Of a stretch of DNA of 64,000 nucleotides, positions 16,543 through 26,688 are shown one piece after another (positions within the stretch are counted from its first letter, which is position 1; each line of letters begins with the position of its first letter). The translations under genes and the position numbers were made by a program. Origin of the DNA: Thiovibrio sp964588325 (GTDB lineage Bacteria; Desulfobacterota; Desulfobulbia; Desulfobulbales; Desulfurivibrionaceae); contig CAZPOR010000006.1 in the NCBI GenBank assembly GCA_964588325.1, forward strand, positions 146,514-210,513, written 5' to 3'. Below the pieces are notes generated by a model that saw only the letters and a program-made list of their open reading frames with translations, did no database searches and had not been told where the DNA came from.

Positions 16543-19083
16543 TTACGGATTTTTTTTCTCGTCTCGCAGGGTTTCTCGAACCGAGCGGGCCAGGTCGTCG
16601 ATGGAAAAAGGCTTCTGGATAAAATGGATGCCCGGGTCCAACACGCCGTGATGGGCGATGACGTTTGCCGTATAACCGGACATGTAGAGGCAGCGCATTG
16701 CCGGGCGGAGGGCGGAAAGCCGCTGCACCAGCTCGCGGCCATTCATTTCGGGCATCACCACATCGGTGATGAGCAGGTGGATTTCCCCGGCGTATTCCGC
16801 GACCAGCTCAAGGGCCGCCGTGGGCGTGTTGGCGGCAAGCACCGTGTATCCCAAGCGTTGGAGGATCGTCTTGCCGAGATTCAGGATTGCACCATCGTCT
16901 TCCACCAGCAGCACCGTTTCCGTGCCCCCGCTGGCTTCTTCTTCCCGGAGAATCTCCGCTGTCACCATTTCGTTGGCGAAGCTGGGCAGATAGATGCGGA
17001 AGGTGGTGCCCTGGCCGGGCTCGCTGTACACATTGACAAAGCCGTTGTTCTGCCGGACGATGCCATAGACGGTGGCCAGCCCCAGGCCGGTTCCCTTGCC
17101 CTGCGTCTTGGTGGTGAAAAAAGGCTCGAAGATCTGGGCCAGGGTTTCCCTGCCCATGCCGCAGCCGTTGTCGCTCACCACCAACTGGACATATTCGCCG
17201 GGAATGGTTTCCGGGTGGTCGGCGCAATAGGCGGCATTCAGGGAGATGTTTTCCGTTTCGATGGTGATCTTGCCGGTGTCGGCAATGGCGTCACGGGCGT
17301 TGACCGCCAGGTTGGCCAGGATCTGATCGAGCTGGGAAGGGTCAATTTTCACGGGCCACAGGGAGTGGCCAGGCACCCAGGCAAGGTCGATGTCCTCGCC
17401 GATGAGCCGCTGGAGCATTTTCAGCATGCCGGCAACGGTGTCGTTCAGGTCGAGGATTTTAGGGCTCACCGCCTGCTTGCGGGCAAAGGCGAGGAGCTGA
17501 CGGGTGAGATCGGCGGAACGCATGGCGGCCTTGCGGATTTCCAGAAGCCCATCGTGCACGGGGCTTGCCGCCTCAACCTGGGCGAGGGCGAGATCGCTGT
17601 AGCCGAGAATCGTCTGCAGCATGTTGTTGAAGTCATGGGCCACCCCCCCGGCCAGCCTGCCCACCAGCTCCATTTTTTGGGATTGGAGCAGTTGGGCCTG
17701 CAGTTTATCCCTTTCTTCTTCGCTTCGTTTGCGTTCGGTGAGGTCAATATCAATGCAGTACATCTCGGGTTCGCCGTGGATGTTGAGTTGCATGACATGG
17801 CTTGAGAATACGTTGACGGGTTGCCCGTCCTTTTTTTGCAGCACCAATTCTCCGGCCGGAATCGCGAGGCCCTGACTCTGCCAGGTGTTGATCGCCTCAA
17901 TGACTCCGAGCCGCATCTCCGGGGGAATGATGAGCTCTTCAAGGAGCCGGCCCAGCGCTTCCTCCCGCGAAAAGCCATACAGCTTCTCGCTTGCCGTGTT
18001 CCAGAAAACGACGCGGCGGTGTCGGTCATATCCTTGCACCGCGATATTGGGAACATCCTCAAACAGTGAACGGAATCGTTTTTCACTTTCTTCAAGGGCT
18101 TTTTCAGCCTGCTTGCGCCCGGTGATATCGGTGTGGGTGCCGAGCATCCGCAGAGGGCGGCCGGAGGGGTCGTATTCCACCACCTTGCCGAGGGAGAGGA
18201 TCCATTTCCACTCCCCCGTTTTGGTGTGTTGCCGGAACTCCACACGGTACTCCGGAGTCTTGCCCGCGATGTAATCGCGATATGCCGCGGCTACGGGTTC
18301 CCGGTCAGCGGGGTGCAGCCGTTCGATCCACCTGGCGTTGGTCTCATGAAATTCATCCGGATCGTATTCGAGCATGGTGGCGTATTCCGGGCTGACCGCG
18401 GCCTCGCCGGTCTGGACATTGAGATCGTAGAGTCCCTGGTTGGCGGCCATGAGCGCCAGACGAAGCTGCTCTTTTCCTGCTTGCAGTCGCGTGATGAAAT
18501 CCTCCCGCCGCAGCCGGTTGACCATGAGGAGTCCCAGCAAGGCCGTGGCAAGAGGGTAGATTGTCAGCACCGGCAGGCTGATCTGGGCAAGCACCTGCCG
18601 GGCCGTGTCCCACGGCAGGGTAAGCATCATTGCCAGCATGTCCAGATGGACGAGGAATCCGAAGAGGTACAGTTCCTTCCAGGTAAGGTCTTTCAGCGGC
18701 CGGCGGCGGCGCTGCTGCCAGACGAGGCCGATGGCGCCGGTGCTCAGGATGACCGCCACCCCTGTCCAGGCTGCGGCGCCGCCTTGGAAGAGGCGAAAGG
18801 CTGCGGTCATCGCCATGGCCACGGCGGTTGGCGCCACGCCGAAAAAGAGGCCCGAGATGCCGAGCAGCACCGAGCGGGTGTCAAAGACAATCCCGGGCAC
18901 ATAGCGCCAGGGGGAGAGCATGATGATAATGCCGAGGAGTCCGAGGGCCATGCCGATGGAGAGTTGCATCGGCAAACCCGGCTGTTTCAACCTGTAGCGC
19001 GTGGTGGTTACGTCATAGATAAAGGCCATGGCCAGCAGCAGGGCGGCGTTTTGGATCAGCGCCGGAAAAACTTGGTCAAGCAT
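16543..19083 (-). CDS. hybrid histidine kinase (5TM-LYT sensor, two PAS, HisKA, HATPase, receiver)
   Basis: An 846-residue membrane kinase. Residues 1-195 are hydrophobic with five or six membrane segments resembling the 5TMR-LYT sensor of LytS-type kinases. PAS 1 covers about 205-325 and PAS 2 about 335-450. The HisKA His483 is in GGVAHDFNNML, which is typical of NtrB-like hybrid kinases. The ATPase domain has NLAVNARDAI, DNGCGMG and GKGTGLGL. A C-terminal receiver (about 722-846) has Asp774 in LLITDVVMP. No output regulator lies next to it, so the phosphorelay partner is elsewhere. The ligand is unknown. Confidence 0.88.
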   Translation of the reverse strand: MLDQVFPALIQNAALLLAMAFIYDVTTTRYRLKQPGLPMQLSIGMALGLLGIIIMLSPWRYVPGIVFDTRSVLLGISGLFFGVAPTAVAMAMTAAFRLFQGGAAAWTGVAVILSTGAIGLVWQQRRRRPLKDLTWKELYLFGFLVHLDMLAMMLTLPWDTARQVLAQISLPVLTIYPLATALLGLLMVNRLRREDFITRLQAGKEQLRLALMAANQGLYDLNVQTGEAAVSPEYATMLEYDPDEFHETNARWIERLHPADREPVAAAYRDYIAGKTPEYRVEFRQHTKTGEWKWILSLGKVVEYDPSGRPLRMLGTHTDITGRKQAEKALEESEKRFRSLFEDVPNIAVQGYDRHRRVVFWNTASEKLYGFSREEALGRLLEELIIPPEMRLGVIEAINTWQSQGLAIPAGELVLQKKDGQPVNVFSSHVMQLNIHGEPEMYCIDIDLTERKRSEEERDKLQAQLLQSQKMELVGRLAGGVAHDFNNMLQTILGYSDLALAQVEAASPVHDGLLEIRKAAMRSADLTRQLLAFARKQAVSPKILDLNDTVAGMLKMLQRLIGEDIDLAWVPGHSLWPVKIDPSQLDQILANLAVNARDAIADTGKITIETENISLNAAYCADHPETIPGEYVQLVVSDNGCGMGRETLAQIFEPFFTTKTQGKGTGLGLATVYGIVRQNNGFVNVYSEPGQGTTFRIYLPSFANEMVTAEILREEEASGGTETVLLVEDDGAILNLGKTILQRLGYTVLAANTPTAALELVAEYAGEIHLLITDVVMPEMNGRELVQRLSALRPAMRCLYMSGYTANVIAHHGVLDPGIHFIQKPFSIDDLARSVRETLRDEKKNP

Positions 19084-19208
19084 GCGCGATTTTCCTCATC
19101 GGATTTCCTGGCCATATGGTGTGGCGGGGCCAGGGGAAGGTTCTTGAGCAGCGCTTGGTTTTCTCTCCTTTTTTATACCACATTTTGCCAAAGAACAGCG
19201 GTGGCCGC

Positions 19209-19246
19209 AAAAAAAAGGGTTTTCAGGTGAATCCCTGAAAACCCTT
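19209..19246 (-). terminator. intrinsic terminator left beside the displaced tRNA-Leu 3' end
   Basis: AAGGGTTTTCAGG pairs with CCTGAAAACCCTT around a five-base loop, followed on the minus strand by eight T. It sits 9 bp beyond the tRNA-Leu fragment, in the place a tRNA terminator should hold. I read it as the original terminator of the tRNA-Leu gene before the island entered. Confidence 0.85.
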
Positions 19247-19255
19247 GTCGTGTTA

Positions 19256-19304
19256 TGGTGCCGGAGGTCGGAATCGAACCGACATGGGGTTGCCCCCGCG
19301 GGAT
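19256..19304 (-). repeat. att-like direct repeat: displaced 3' end of tRNA-Leu(CAA)
   Basis: These 49 bases match 26689-26737, the 3' part of the intact tRNA-Leu gene, at 48 of 49 positions. The one difference is T at 19291 against C at 26724. The fragment holds the 3' half of the anticodon stem, the variable arm, the T arm, the 3' acceptor strand and CCA, but no anticodon or D arm, so it is not a functional tRNA. Confidence 0.9.
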
Positions 19305-19321
19305 ATGTCCATGCAACCGTA

Positions 19322-22300
19322 TCACACCGGCGTTTTCTCCCGTAACGACTCATACAATTGCGCCGGTCCCAACAGAATATCTTTCAGCCCATCCCGCACC
19401 CGTTCCGAGTCCAAGGCCTGTTTGCTCATGGTGCTATGGGCGGCAAAGGCATCCATGATGGCGTTCATGATTTCATTTTTCAGGTCGGGGGAGTTGGAAA
19501 ACTGCTCCTTGGTATTGTTTGCGGCCTGTTGCGCCAGCATCTCCGACTCCAGCAGCTTCCCTTTCAGGACGTTGTTCACATAGACCAAGCGGTCATCATC
19601 CGTCAGCTCCCCTTCAAACAGCTCGTTGACCCTGGCGATGATTTCGGCCAAGAGCGCCTTTTCCTTCTCATGCACCGAGCCGCCGCCCGTATCGGTGATT
19701 GGCTTGATCTTCGCCGGGTCGCCGTCCCCAAGGGTTATAGGGCTTTTCCCCTTGTTCTTCAGGTCGTGGTGGGTCAAGACCACCTTGGAGAAATCAATGG
19801 TATCCCGCTCGCGGCCAAACTCCAGCAACGGCAAGAGCCGCCGGTAGAAAATATACCGCTTCTCGATGTCGGTGTTGCCGTAGTCGAATATCTGGGACAG
19901 AAAGGCATAGATTCGCTGGAATGTTCCCATGTCCCGCTTGAACAGGCTCAGCACGTCGATCTCGTTTTGGGCTTCATCCGTTGCTTTCTTGTCTTTCCCG
20001 GCCTTGGCAGCCTTGAGCCGTTCGAGGGACGCCTTGTACTGTTTCAACAGGCGGTCTACCACCGGCTCCAGGGAGACAACAAGATCACTCTGCTTGGCCT
20101 TCGGGTTCAGCTCCACCGCCACTACCCGCTCAACCTCAAACTCGTCATAATGGCCAGCGCCGTCGAGCTTGGTCCGCAGATCATAGACCATATTCGGGTC
20201 GGTCACGCCGGAGAGTTCCGCCGTGGCATAGTACATGCGGAATGCGGCCAGCACCTCCTCGGGTTTGTTGACGAAGTCCACCACATAGGTCGTGTCCTTG
20301 CCGGGATGGGTGCGGTTGAGGCGTGAGAGCGTCTGCACCGCCTGAATCCCCGCCAGCCGTTTGTCCACATACATGGCGCACAGCAGGGGCTGGTCAAAGC
20401 CGGTCTGAAACTTGTTGGCCACCAGCAGGATGGAATACTCCTCGGTGCTGAAGGCCTGGCGGATGTCGCGCCCCCTCAAGTTGGGGTTCATGGCCTGGCT
20501 GGTTTCGGTAAATCCGTCCGGGCCGGAGTCCTTGTCATTCACCTCGCCGGAAAAAGCCACCAAGGCGCCGATCTTGTAGCCTTGAGACTTGATGTACTTC
20601 TCCATGGCCAGCTTCCAGCGCACCGCCTCAACCCGGCTGGCGACCACCACCATTGCCTTGGCCTTGCCATTCAGGAGCGGGGCGATGTTGTCGCGGAAAT
20701 GCTCTACCACCATCTGCACCTTCTGGCTGATGTTGTAGGGGTGCAGCTTGACCCAGCGCATGATCCCCTTCATCGCCTCGTTTCGCTCCACCTCTTTCTG
20801 GTCATATTCAGCCCCGTTGTGGGCCAGCTTGAAGGCGGTTGAATAGGGGGTGTAGTTCTGGAGCACATCCAGGATAAACCCTTCCTCGATGGCCTGGCGC
20901 ATGGAATAGACATGAAAGGGCGCGGGCAGGTTGTCTTTGCTTGCCGGAAGATCGGGATGGGGGCGGCGGCCAAACAGCTCCAGGGTCTTGGCCTTGGGGG
21001 TGGCGGTAAAGGCGACATAGGTGATGCCGCTGTCCGCCGAACGGGCCGCCATTTGCGCCGCCAGGATGTCTTCGGTGGAGACCTCGCCCCCGTCGTTCAA
21101 CTCCTGCAACTCCTCGGCGGAAAGCACCTCCTTCAATTTGGCTGCTGCCTCGCCGGTCTGGGAGGAATGGGCCTCGTCGGCGATCACCGCAAAGCGCTTG
21201 CCCTGGGTGGCTGCCAGTTCCTGCACCGCCTTCAAGGCAAAGGGAAAGGTCTGGATGGTGCAGACCACGATCTTCTTGCCGCCCGACAGCGCCTTGGCCA
21301 GTTCGCCGCTCTTGCTGGCGCTCTCCCCGGTGATGGTCGCCACCACCCCGGCGGTGCGCTCAAAGGCGAAGATCGCTTCCTGCAACTGGCTGTCCAGCAC
21401 CGTGCGGTCAGAGACCACCAGCACCGTGTCAAACATCTTCCGGTGTTCGGTGTCATGGAGATCGGCCAGAAAATTGGCGGTCCAGGCGATGGAGTTGGTC
21501 TTGCCCGAGCCTGCGGAATGCTGGATCAGATACTTGCCCCCGGCCCCTCCTCCAGCACCTTTGCCAAGAGTTCGCGGGTGGCGTCCAGTTGGTGAAAACG
21601 GGGGAAGATGATCTTGGCAACCTTCTTCTTGCTGTCCTTTTGCGTCACCAGATAGCGGCCCAGAATCTCCAGCCAGCTTTCCCGCTGCCAGACATTTTCC
21701 CATAGGTAGGCCGTGCGGTGGCCGCCCTTCTCGTTGATCGGGTTGCCAGCCGCGCCGTTGTCCCCCCGGTTAAAGGGGAGAAACGAGGTCACGGCCCCTG
21801 CCAGCTTCGTGCTCATCCGCACTTCGCTGTTACTGACGGCAAAATGGACCAGCGCCCCGTTGGGGAATGAGAGCAGCGGTTCTTCCGCCGCCTGCCCCTT
21901 GGGTTTGGGATTCCGGTCAAAGCGGTATTGATCCACCGCATCTTCAACCGATTGGGTGAAGTCTGTTTTCAGCTCCACCGTGGCCACCGGCAGGCCATTG
22001 ACGAACAGCACCAGGTCGAGGCAGTTTTCGTTATGCAGCGAATAACGCACCTGCCGGACCACCCGTAGGCGGTTGGCCGCGTATTTCTTCAAGGTCTCCG
22101 GGTTCATGGCCAGGGCCGGTTTGAACTGGCTTAAAGAAATCGGCTGGCGCAGGCCGATCATCTCGAAGCCGTGGCGCAGCACCTCCAGGGTGCCCCGGTC
22201 ATCCAGCGACTTGCGCAACCGGTCCAGGAGCACAGCTTCGGCAGCCGGGCCATGGTTCTTGCTCAGCGTCTCCCAGGCCTTGGGCTGGGTTGCCATGATC

Positions 22301-22437
22301 CAGGCGATGAGGTCCGCCGGATACAGAGCGTGCGCCCGGTCGTAGCCTTGGGCGTCCCCTTCGGCATAGAGCCAGCCGTGGGCAGCCAGATGGTCGCAGA
22401 TGTCGGTCTCGAAGCTGATTTCTTTATGCAGGCTCAT
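19322..22437 (-). pseudogene. hsdR: type I restriction endonuclease subunit HsdR, split by a frameshift
   Basis: HsdR cuts DNA after ATP-driven translocation when the recognition site is unmethylated. The N-terminal part (303 residues from ATG 22437) includes the nuclease core ending LDLVLFVNGLPVATVELK. It stops early at 21526, just after EEGPG-ASI. The rest continues in another frame from KYLIQHSAGSGKT (Walker A) through the helicase domains to 19322. Adding one base to the five-C run at 21537-21541 (G on the coding strand) restores EGPGGKYLIQHSAGSGKT without a break. So a single-base deletion splits a protein of about 1,040 residues right before the ATP site. It could be true decay, a slipping tract or a sequencing error. 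The start overlaps the hsdS stop by ATGA. Confidence 0.88.
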
Positions 22438-23762
22438 GCGGCCTCCCTTTCAGTCAGGCTTCTCACATCAATCTTCCCCGTTACTGCTGCCGAGATTAGG
22501 GCGGTGCGGCGCTCTTGCAGCAGGGCGATGGCGCGTTGGGCCTCGGCGGTCAGGGTGTTGAGTTTGGCGGTTTCCGTCTCTACAAAATCAACGATGAAAG
22601 ACTGTTCGTCAATCGGAGGGAGAAGAATGGGCGCTTCCCTGACATTCTCCAAACTCAAGCCCTGTTTTAAACCGTATTGGGAAAGTTCAAAATGGTTTTG
22701 GCCGATTTCGCTCTTGAGCAACACCCCCAGAAAGACAGGCCGGACATCTTGGTTTGGACGCACCAAACACAAATGTTGATTTACATAAGCTGGCTCAGGG
22801 ACGTTTGTACATACAGCAACGTTGCCGGTCTTGGCACCAGTGATACACACGACAATATCGCCACCGCAAAGCCGGGTTCGACTCGCTTCTGCGTCATCAT
22901 ACACCCGCACCCTTTTTGCATTGGCAAAGTTAATTTGAAGTGAATCGTTCAGATCTCCGCTTTGCACAAATAAATGCCCTTCTTCGCCAACCCGCTCCGA
23001 CCATCCACGGGGTCCGCTCGTGGTGAAGGTGCTGACAGATTTCAAGCGACGTACATCCCAATGCTCCGGCACATCCCCCAGCCACTCAACCCCCGAACCC
23101 TTCATCGGCGCAGCCGGGTTCAGGCCTTTGGTGACAGCGTGGGAGATGGTAGCCTGGCGTTTTTCCGCCAGCAACGCAATCAACCGTTGTTGCTCGGCAA
23201 TCAGGGCGTCGATCTTGGCGGTCTCGCGGTCAAGGAAACCAGCGATGGCGTGTTGTTCTGGGAGGGGAGGAACGGAGCAAAACAGACGACCGAAAGTGTC
23301 AGGATATATTCGAAGCCGCGAGTCAATCACGCCTGACGAAAATGCCTTGAAGTAAAGGGTATATTCGTCGGATCGAACGAGGTAGTTCAGAAACTTCGGC
23401 TTGCTGCCATCGATGACGAAAAAAACACAATAAGCTGGACTGACGATTCCATCGTATTCGGTAAAGGCGAGTCCACGATTCCAGGCGAGCATGATGTTCA
23501 TCACCAAATCGTCCTTGAAACAAAGCTTATAACCTTCCAAGGTCTCGGCTCGGCTGAGGTGCTCTCCGTCGTCAATCATTTCAGATCGTGGTGAGACACC
23601 TGTGTATGCAGACACGGACAGAAGTAGTTCAGCCCCGTGAACAGACCGCGCTTCGCGCTCTTGAAAGATGCGCTTAAATCGCTTCGCATCCCAATGCTCC
23701 GGCACCTCCCCCAGCCACTCGACCCCGCTCTCCTTGTAGCGCTCATACCGCGGAAGGCTCAT
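22434..23762 (-). CDS. hsdS: type I restriction-modification specificity subunit HsdS
   Basis: A 442-residue specificity subunit that picks the DNA target for the methylase and restriction complexes. It has two half-repeats, each starting SGVEWLGEVPEHWD (near residue 11) or SGVEWLGDVPEHWD (near 223), each followed by a variable target-recognition domain. Each ends with a conserved helix: LPEQHAIAGFLDRETAKIDALI and DEQSFIVDFVETETAKLNTL. The two recognition domains are unlike each other, so the target is bipartite and asymmetric. The recognised bases cannot be read from sequence. It overlaps the upstream nuclease gene by 4 bp and hsdR by 4 bp. Confidence 0.92.
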   Translation of the reverse strand: MSLPRYERYKESGVEWLGEVPEHWDAKRFKRIFQEREARSVHGAELLLSVSAYTGVSPRSEMIDDGEHLSRAETLEGYKLCFKDDLVMNIMLAWNRGLAFTEYDGIVSPAYCVFFVIDGSKPKFLNYLVRSDEYTLYFKAFSSGVIDSRLRIYPDTFGRLFCSVPPLPEQHAIAGFLDRETAKIDALIAEQQRLIALLAEKRQATISHAVTKGLNPAAPMKGSGVEWLGDVPEHWDVRRLKSVSTFTTSGPRGWSERVGEEGHLFVQSGDLNDSLQINFANAKRVRVYDDAEASRTRLCGGDIVVCITGAKTGNVAVCTNVPEPAYVNQHLCLVRPNQDVRPVFLGVLLKSEIGQNHFELSQYGLKQGLSLENVREAPILLPPIDEQSFIVDFVETETAKLNTLTAEAQRAIALLQERRTALISAAVTGKIDVRSLTEREAA

Positions 23763-24826
23763 GCCGCACCCTCTTCCGGTGCTGGTAATGTTGCCTGTTC
23801 TCGTGCCGCGGCAATGGCCCGGTGCAGCCGTTCACGGAGCAGTTCAACCGGCGGCAATTCGGTCAGGTATTCGGCAACCCGGATCGATTTTTCATCGAGC
23901 TGCAACAATTCCACCTGCTCGACATCAGCCCCGGCGCAGAGGATGAGGCCAATGGGCGCTTCTTCGCCAGGTGCCCGCTCGTGCTTGTCCAGCCACCGCA
24001 GGTACAGTTCCATTTGGCCGGTGTGGGCCGGCTGGAACGGCTCCAGTTTCAGTTCTATCGCCACCAGACGGCGCAGCAGGCGGTGGTAGAAGAGAAGGTC
24101 AAGGTAAAAGTCATCCCTGCCGACAGTCATCCGCTTCTGGCGGGCAACAAAGCTGAAGCCGCTCCCCAGCTCAAGCAGGAAACGCTCCATCTCCCTCAGT
24201 ATCGCAGATTCAAGGTCTTTTTCGCTGTAGGCCCCGGACAGCCCTAGAAAGTCAAGCAGGTACGGGTCACGGAAAACCAGCTCCGGTGTCATCCTGCCGT
24301 CATCCCGCAGGGTAGCCAGTTCCTGCCGAATCAGCTCCGCGCTGTTTTTTGACAGGGCAGTACGTTCAAACAGCATCCCGCCGATCTTCTGGCGCAGGGT
24401 GCGCACGCTCCAACGTTCAACCCGGCACATTTCGGCGTAGAACTCGCGGGCCAGCCCGTCCTTAATGGGGAGCAGCGCCAGGATATGGGTCCAGCTCAAT
24501 GCTTGTACCAGTGATACAACAATTCGCTCATCAGGAAACAGCTCGGCGAAACGCACCATGCGGGTAAGGCCGGAGTAGCTGAAACCTTTGCCGAACTCCT
24601 CCTCCAATTGTTGCGACAACGAGGCAAGAATCTGCTGGCCGTAGTCGGCGCGGCCCTCATGAAGATTTTCCGCCAGCAGACGCTTGCCGATGCGCCAATG
24701 CAACATGGTAAGCTCGACATTGACCGCCGTGGCAACCCGAGTGCGGGCGGCCTGGATAAGGGCGCGGAGTTCGCCGAGCAGTTCAGGCCCCTGGCTATTT
24801 GGCAGTGGTGCCTTCTCCTTGCTCAT
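23759..24826 (-). CDS. DUF1016/YhcG-type PD-(D/E)XK nuclease-domain protein inside the hsd operon
   Basis: A 355-residue protein. I place the start at ATG 24826 (MSKEKAPLPN), which follows AGGGG at 8 bases. The N-terminal half is a helical DUF1016 domain with LHWRIGKRLLAENLHEGRADYG and LSWTHILALLPIKD. The C-terminal half is a PD-(D/E)XK-like nuclease domain with FYLDLLFYHRLLRRLVAIELKLE. Such genes often sit between hsdM and hsdS and have been linked to defence, but the exact role is unsettled. The original hsdM stop, in another frame, overlaps this ATG as ATGA, which shows that the operon was once tightly coupled. Confidence 0.85.
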   Translation of the reverse strand: MSKEKAPLPNSQGPELLGELRALIQAARTRVATAVNVELTMLHWRIGKRLLAENLHEGRADYGQQILASLSQQLEEEFGKGFSYSGLTRMVRFAELFPDERIVVSLVQALSWTHILALLPIKDGLAREFYAEMCRVERWSVRTLRQKIGGMLFERTALSKNSAELIRQELATLRDDGRMTPELVFRDPYLLDFLGLSGAYSEKDLESAILREMERFLLELGSGFSFVARQKRMTVGRDDFYLDLLFYHRLLRRLVAIELKLEPFQPAHTGQMELYLRWLDKHERAPGEEAPIGLILCAGADVEQVELLQLDEKSIRVAEYLTELPPVELLRERLHRAIAAAREQATLPAPEEGAA

Positions 24827-24883
24827 GCCGACAGCCCCTTGATCATGGTCAGAATCCGGTCGGTGCATTCCTTCAGCTCGGCG

Positions 24884-26482
24884 TCAATCACTGCCAGCGG
24901 ACGCGGCGGGGGGCAGCACCTCCCGCTTGAAGTAGGACTCCACGTCTTCGGCAAGCGGCACATTCTCGGTATCGCGCAGGCTGCTGTCAGCCAAGGGCTT
25001 ACCCTTCAGCTTGCCCTTGCTCCCCAGGACGATTTTGCCCTGCTCATCGCGCTGCGGACGCTCGATGGTGATGGTGCGGTAGCCGAAGGCCTGATTCTTG
25101 AAGATGCGGGAGATCGGCTTGCCGTCGGCCTCGGCCTCTTTAAAGGTTCCAAAAATCCGGGTGATGCGGGCGATGTGCTCGTCGGACAGCTCCTTGCGCT
25201 TGCTGCCCAGGCTTTTCCGCATCTTCTGCCAAAAGGATGAGGCGTCGATCAGTTGCACCAGTCCCTTGCGGGTAGCGGGTTTTCGGTTGCTGAGAATCCA
25301 GATGTAGGTGCTGATGCCGGTGTTGTAGAACATATCCGTCGGCAAGCCGATGATCGCCTCCACCAGATCGTTCTCCAGCACATAGCGCCGGATTTCGCTC
25401 TCGCCGCTGCCAGCGCCGCCGGTAAAGAGCGGGGAGCCATTGAGGACGATGCCGAAGCGGCTGCCGCCGTCCACTGCCGGGCGCATCTTGCTGATGAGGT
25501 GCAGGAGAAAGAGCAGCGAGCCATCGGAGACGCGGGGCAGGCCTGGGCCGAAACGGCCATTGAAGCCCTGCTGCTCGTGCTCCTTGCGGATTTCCTTTTC
25601 GACCTTTTTCCACTCGACGCCAAAGGGGGGATTGGAGAGCATGTAGTCGAAGGTCTGGTGCGGATGGCCGTCGTCGGACAGGGTGTTGCCCGCCACGATG
25701 TTGTCCACGTCCTGCCCCTTGATCAGCATGTCGGCCTTGCAGATGGCGTAGGATTCGTCGTTGAGTTCCTGACCGAACATGGTCAACCGGGCCTGGGGGT
25801 TCAGCTCCTCCAGGTGCTCGCCAGCGGTTGACAGCATGCCGCCGGTGCCAGCGGTGGGGTCGTATATGGTGCGGACCACGCCGGGCTTGGCCAATACATC
25901 GTCATCCTCGATGAACAGCAGATTGACCATCAGGCGGATGACCTCGCGGGGGGTGAAATGCTCTCCGGCGGTCTCGTTGGAAATCTCGGCAAACTTGCGG
26001 ATCAGCTCCTCGAACACCAGCCCCATCTGCGAGTTGCTGACCGCCTCCGGGTGGAGATCGACATTGGCGAATTTCTCCACGACCATATACAGCAGGCTGG
26101 CCTTGGCCAATCGCTCGACCTGGGTGTAGAAGTCGAAGCGCTCGAAGATGTCCCGCACCGCCGGGGAAAAGGCCTGGATGTAGGAGAACAGGTTTTCCTT
26201 GATATGGTCCTGGTCCCCCATGAGCTTCTTCATGTCCATGGGCGAGGTGTTGTAAAAGCTCTGCCCGGCCTTGCGCAGAAGGAAGGGCTCCGGGTTGATT
26301 CCGGCCTTCTGTTTGGCGGCATACTCGGCCAGCACCTTTTCCTTGGTGGCTTCAAGAACGCAATCAAGGCGGCGCAGCACGGTAAAGGGGAGGATCACCT
26401 TGCCGTATTCGGATTGTCGGTAATCCCCGCGCAGCAGGTCGGCGACCGACCAGATGAAGGAGGAAAGGGCTTGTTGGTTCAT
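24884..26482 (-). CDS. hsdM: type I DNA methyltransferase subunit HsdM with a lost native C-terminus
   Basis: A 532-residue adenine-N6 methylase subunit. The helical N-domain is LSSFIWSVADLLRGDYRQSEYGK. The catalytic domain has TAGEHFTPREVIRLM, the SAM motif DPTAGTGGM and the NPPF catalytic motif. The tail is abnormal. After SYFKREVLP the frame reads PAASAGSD and stops, whereas the next bases in another frame (24823-24915) encode PPRPLAVIDAELKECTDRIL and end TMIKGLSA, the usual end of this family. Their TGA overlaps the next gene's ATG. The stretch normally found between EVLP and PPRPL, about 30 residues by my memory of the family, is missing. I infer a small frame-shifting deletion near 24905-24915. 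The methylase core is intact, but activity is uncertain. Confidence 0.88.
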   Translation of the reverse strand: MNQQALSSFIWSVADLLRGDYRQSEYGKVILPFTVLRRLDCVLEATKEKVLAEYAAKQKAGINPEPFLLRKAGQSFYNTSPMDMKKLMGDQDHIKENLFSYIQAFSPAVRDIFERFDFYTQVERLAKASLLYMVVEKFANVDLHPEAVSNSQMGLVFEELIRKFAEISNETAGEHFTPREVIRLMVNLLFIEDDDVLAKPGVVRTIYDPTAGTGGMLSTAGEHLEELNPQARLTMFGQELNDESYAICKADMLIKGQDVDNIVAGNTLSDDGHPHQTFDYMLSNPPFGVEWKKVEKEIRKEHEQQGFNGRFGPGLPRVSDGSLLFLLHLISKMRPAVDGGSRFGIVLNGSPLFTGGAGSGESEIRRYVLENDLVEAIIGLPTDMFYNTGISTYIWILSNRKPATRKGLVQLIDASSFWQKMRKSLGSKRKELSDEHIARITRIFGTFKEAEADGKPISRIFKNQAFGYRTITIERPQRDEQGKIVLGSKGKLKGKPLADSSLRDTENVPLAEDVESYFKREVLPPAASAGSD

Positions 26483-26644
26483 GTATTCCTTTGAAGGGGC
26501 ATCCGGTCACAGAGATTTTCTGGCAGTAATACTCCGCATCGATTGGTTAAGAGCTTCTCTGAGTTGGGTTTCGCTCCATAATACAGGAAACCAAAACAAA
26601 GTAAAAAAAAATGGTTTTAAAATGGGGAGAGGATCGAGTCCAAT

Positions 26645-26680
26645 AAAAAAGGGTTTCGAGGCAGAAGCCTGGAAACCCTT
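26645..26680 (-). terminator. intrinsic terminator after the intact tRNA-Leu
   Basis: AAGGGTTTC pairs with GAAACCCTT (near perfect, with an inner GAGGC/GCCTG stem), followed on the minus strand by TTTTTTATT. It starts 9 bp past the CCA end. It resembles the terminator at 19209-19246, as expected if island and host tRNA ends share ancestry. Confidence 0.8.
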
Positions 26681-26688
26681 GAATTACT

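Noticed and set aside
19256..19304. A second tRNA-Leu gene
   Set aside because: Only the 3' half is present. The anticodon, D arm and 5' acceptor strand are missing.
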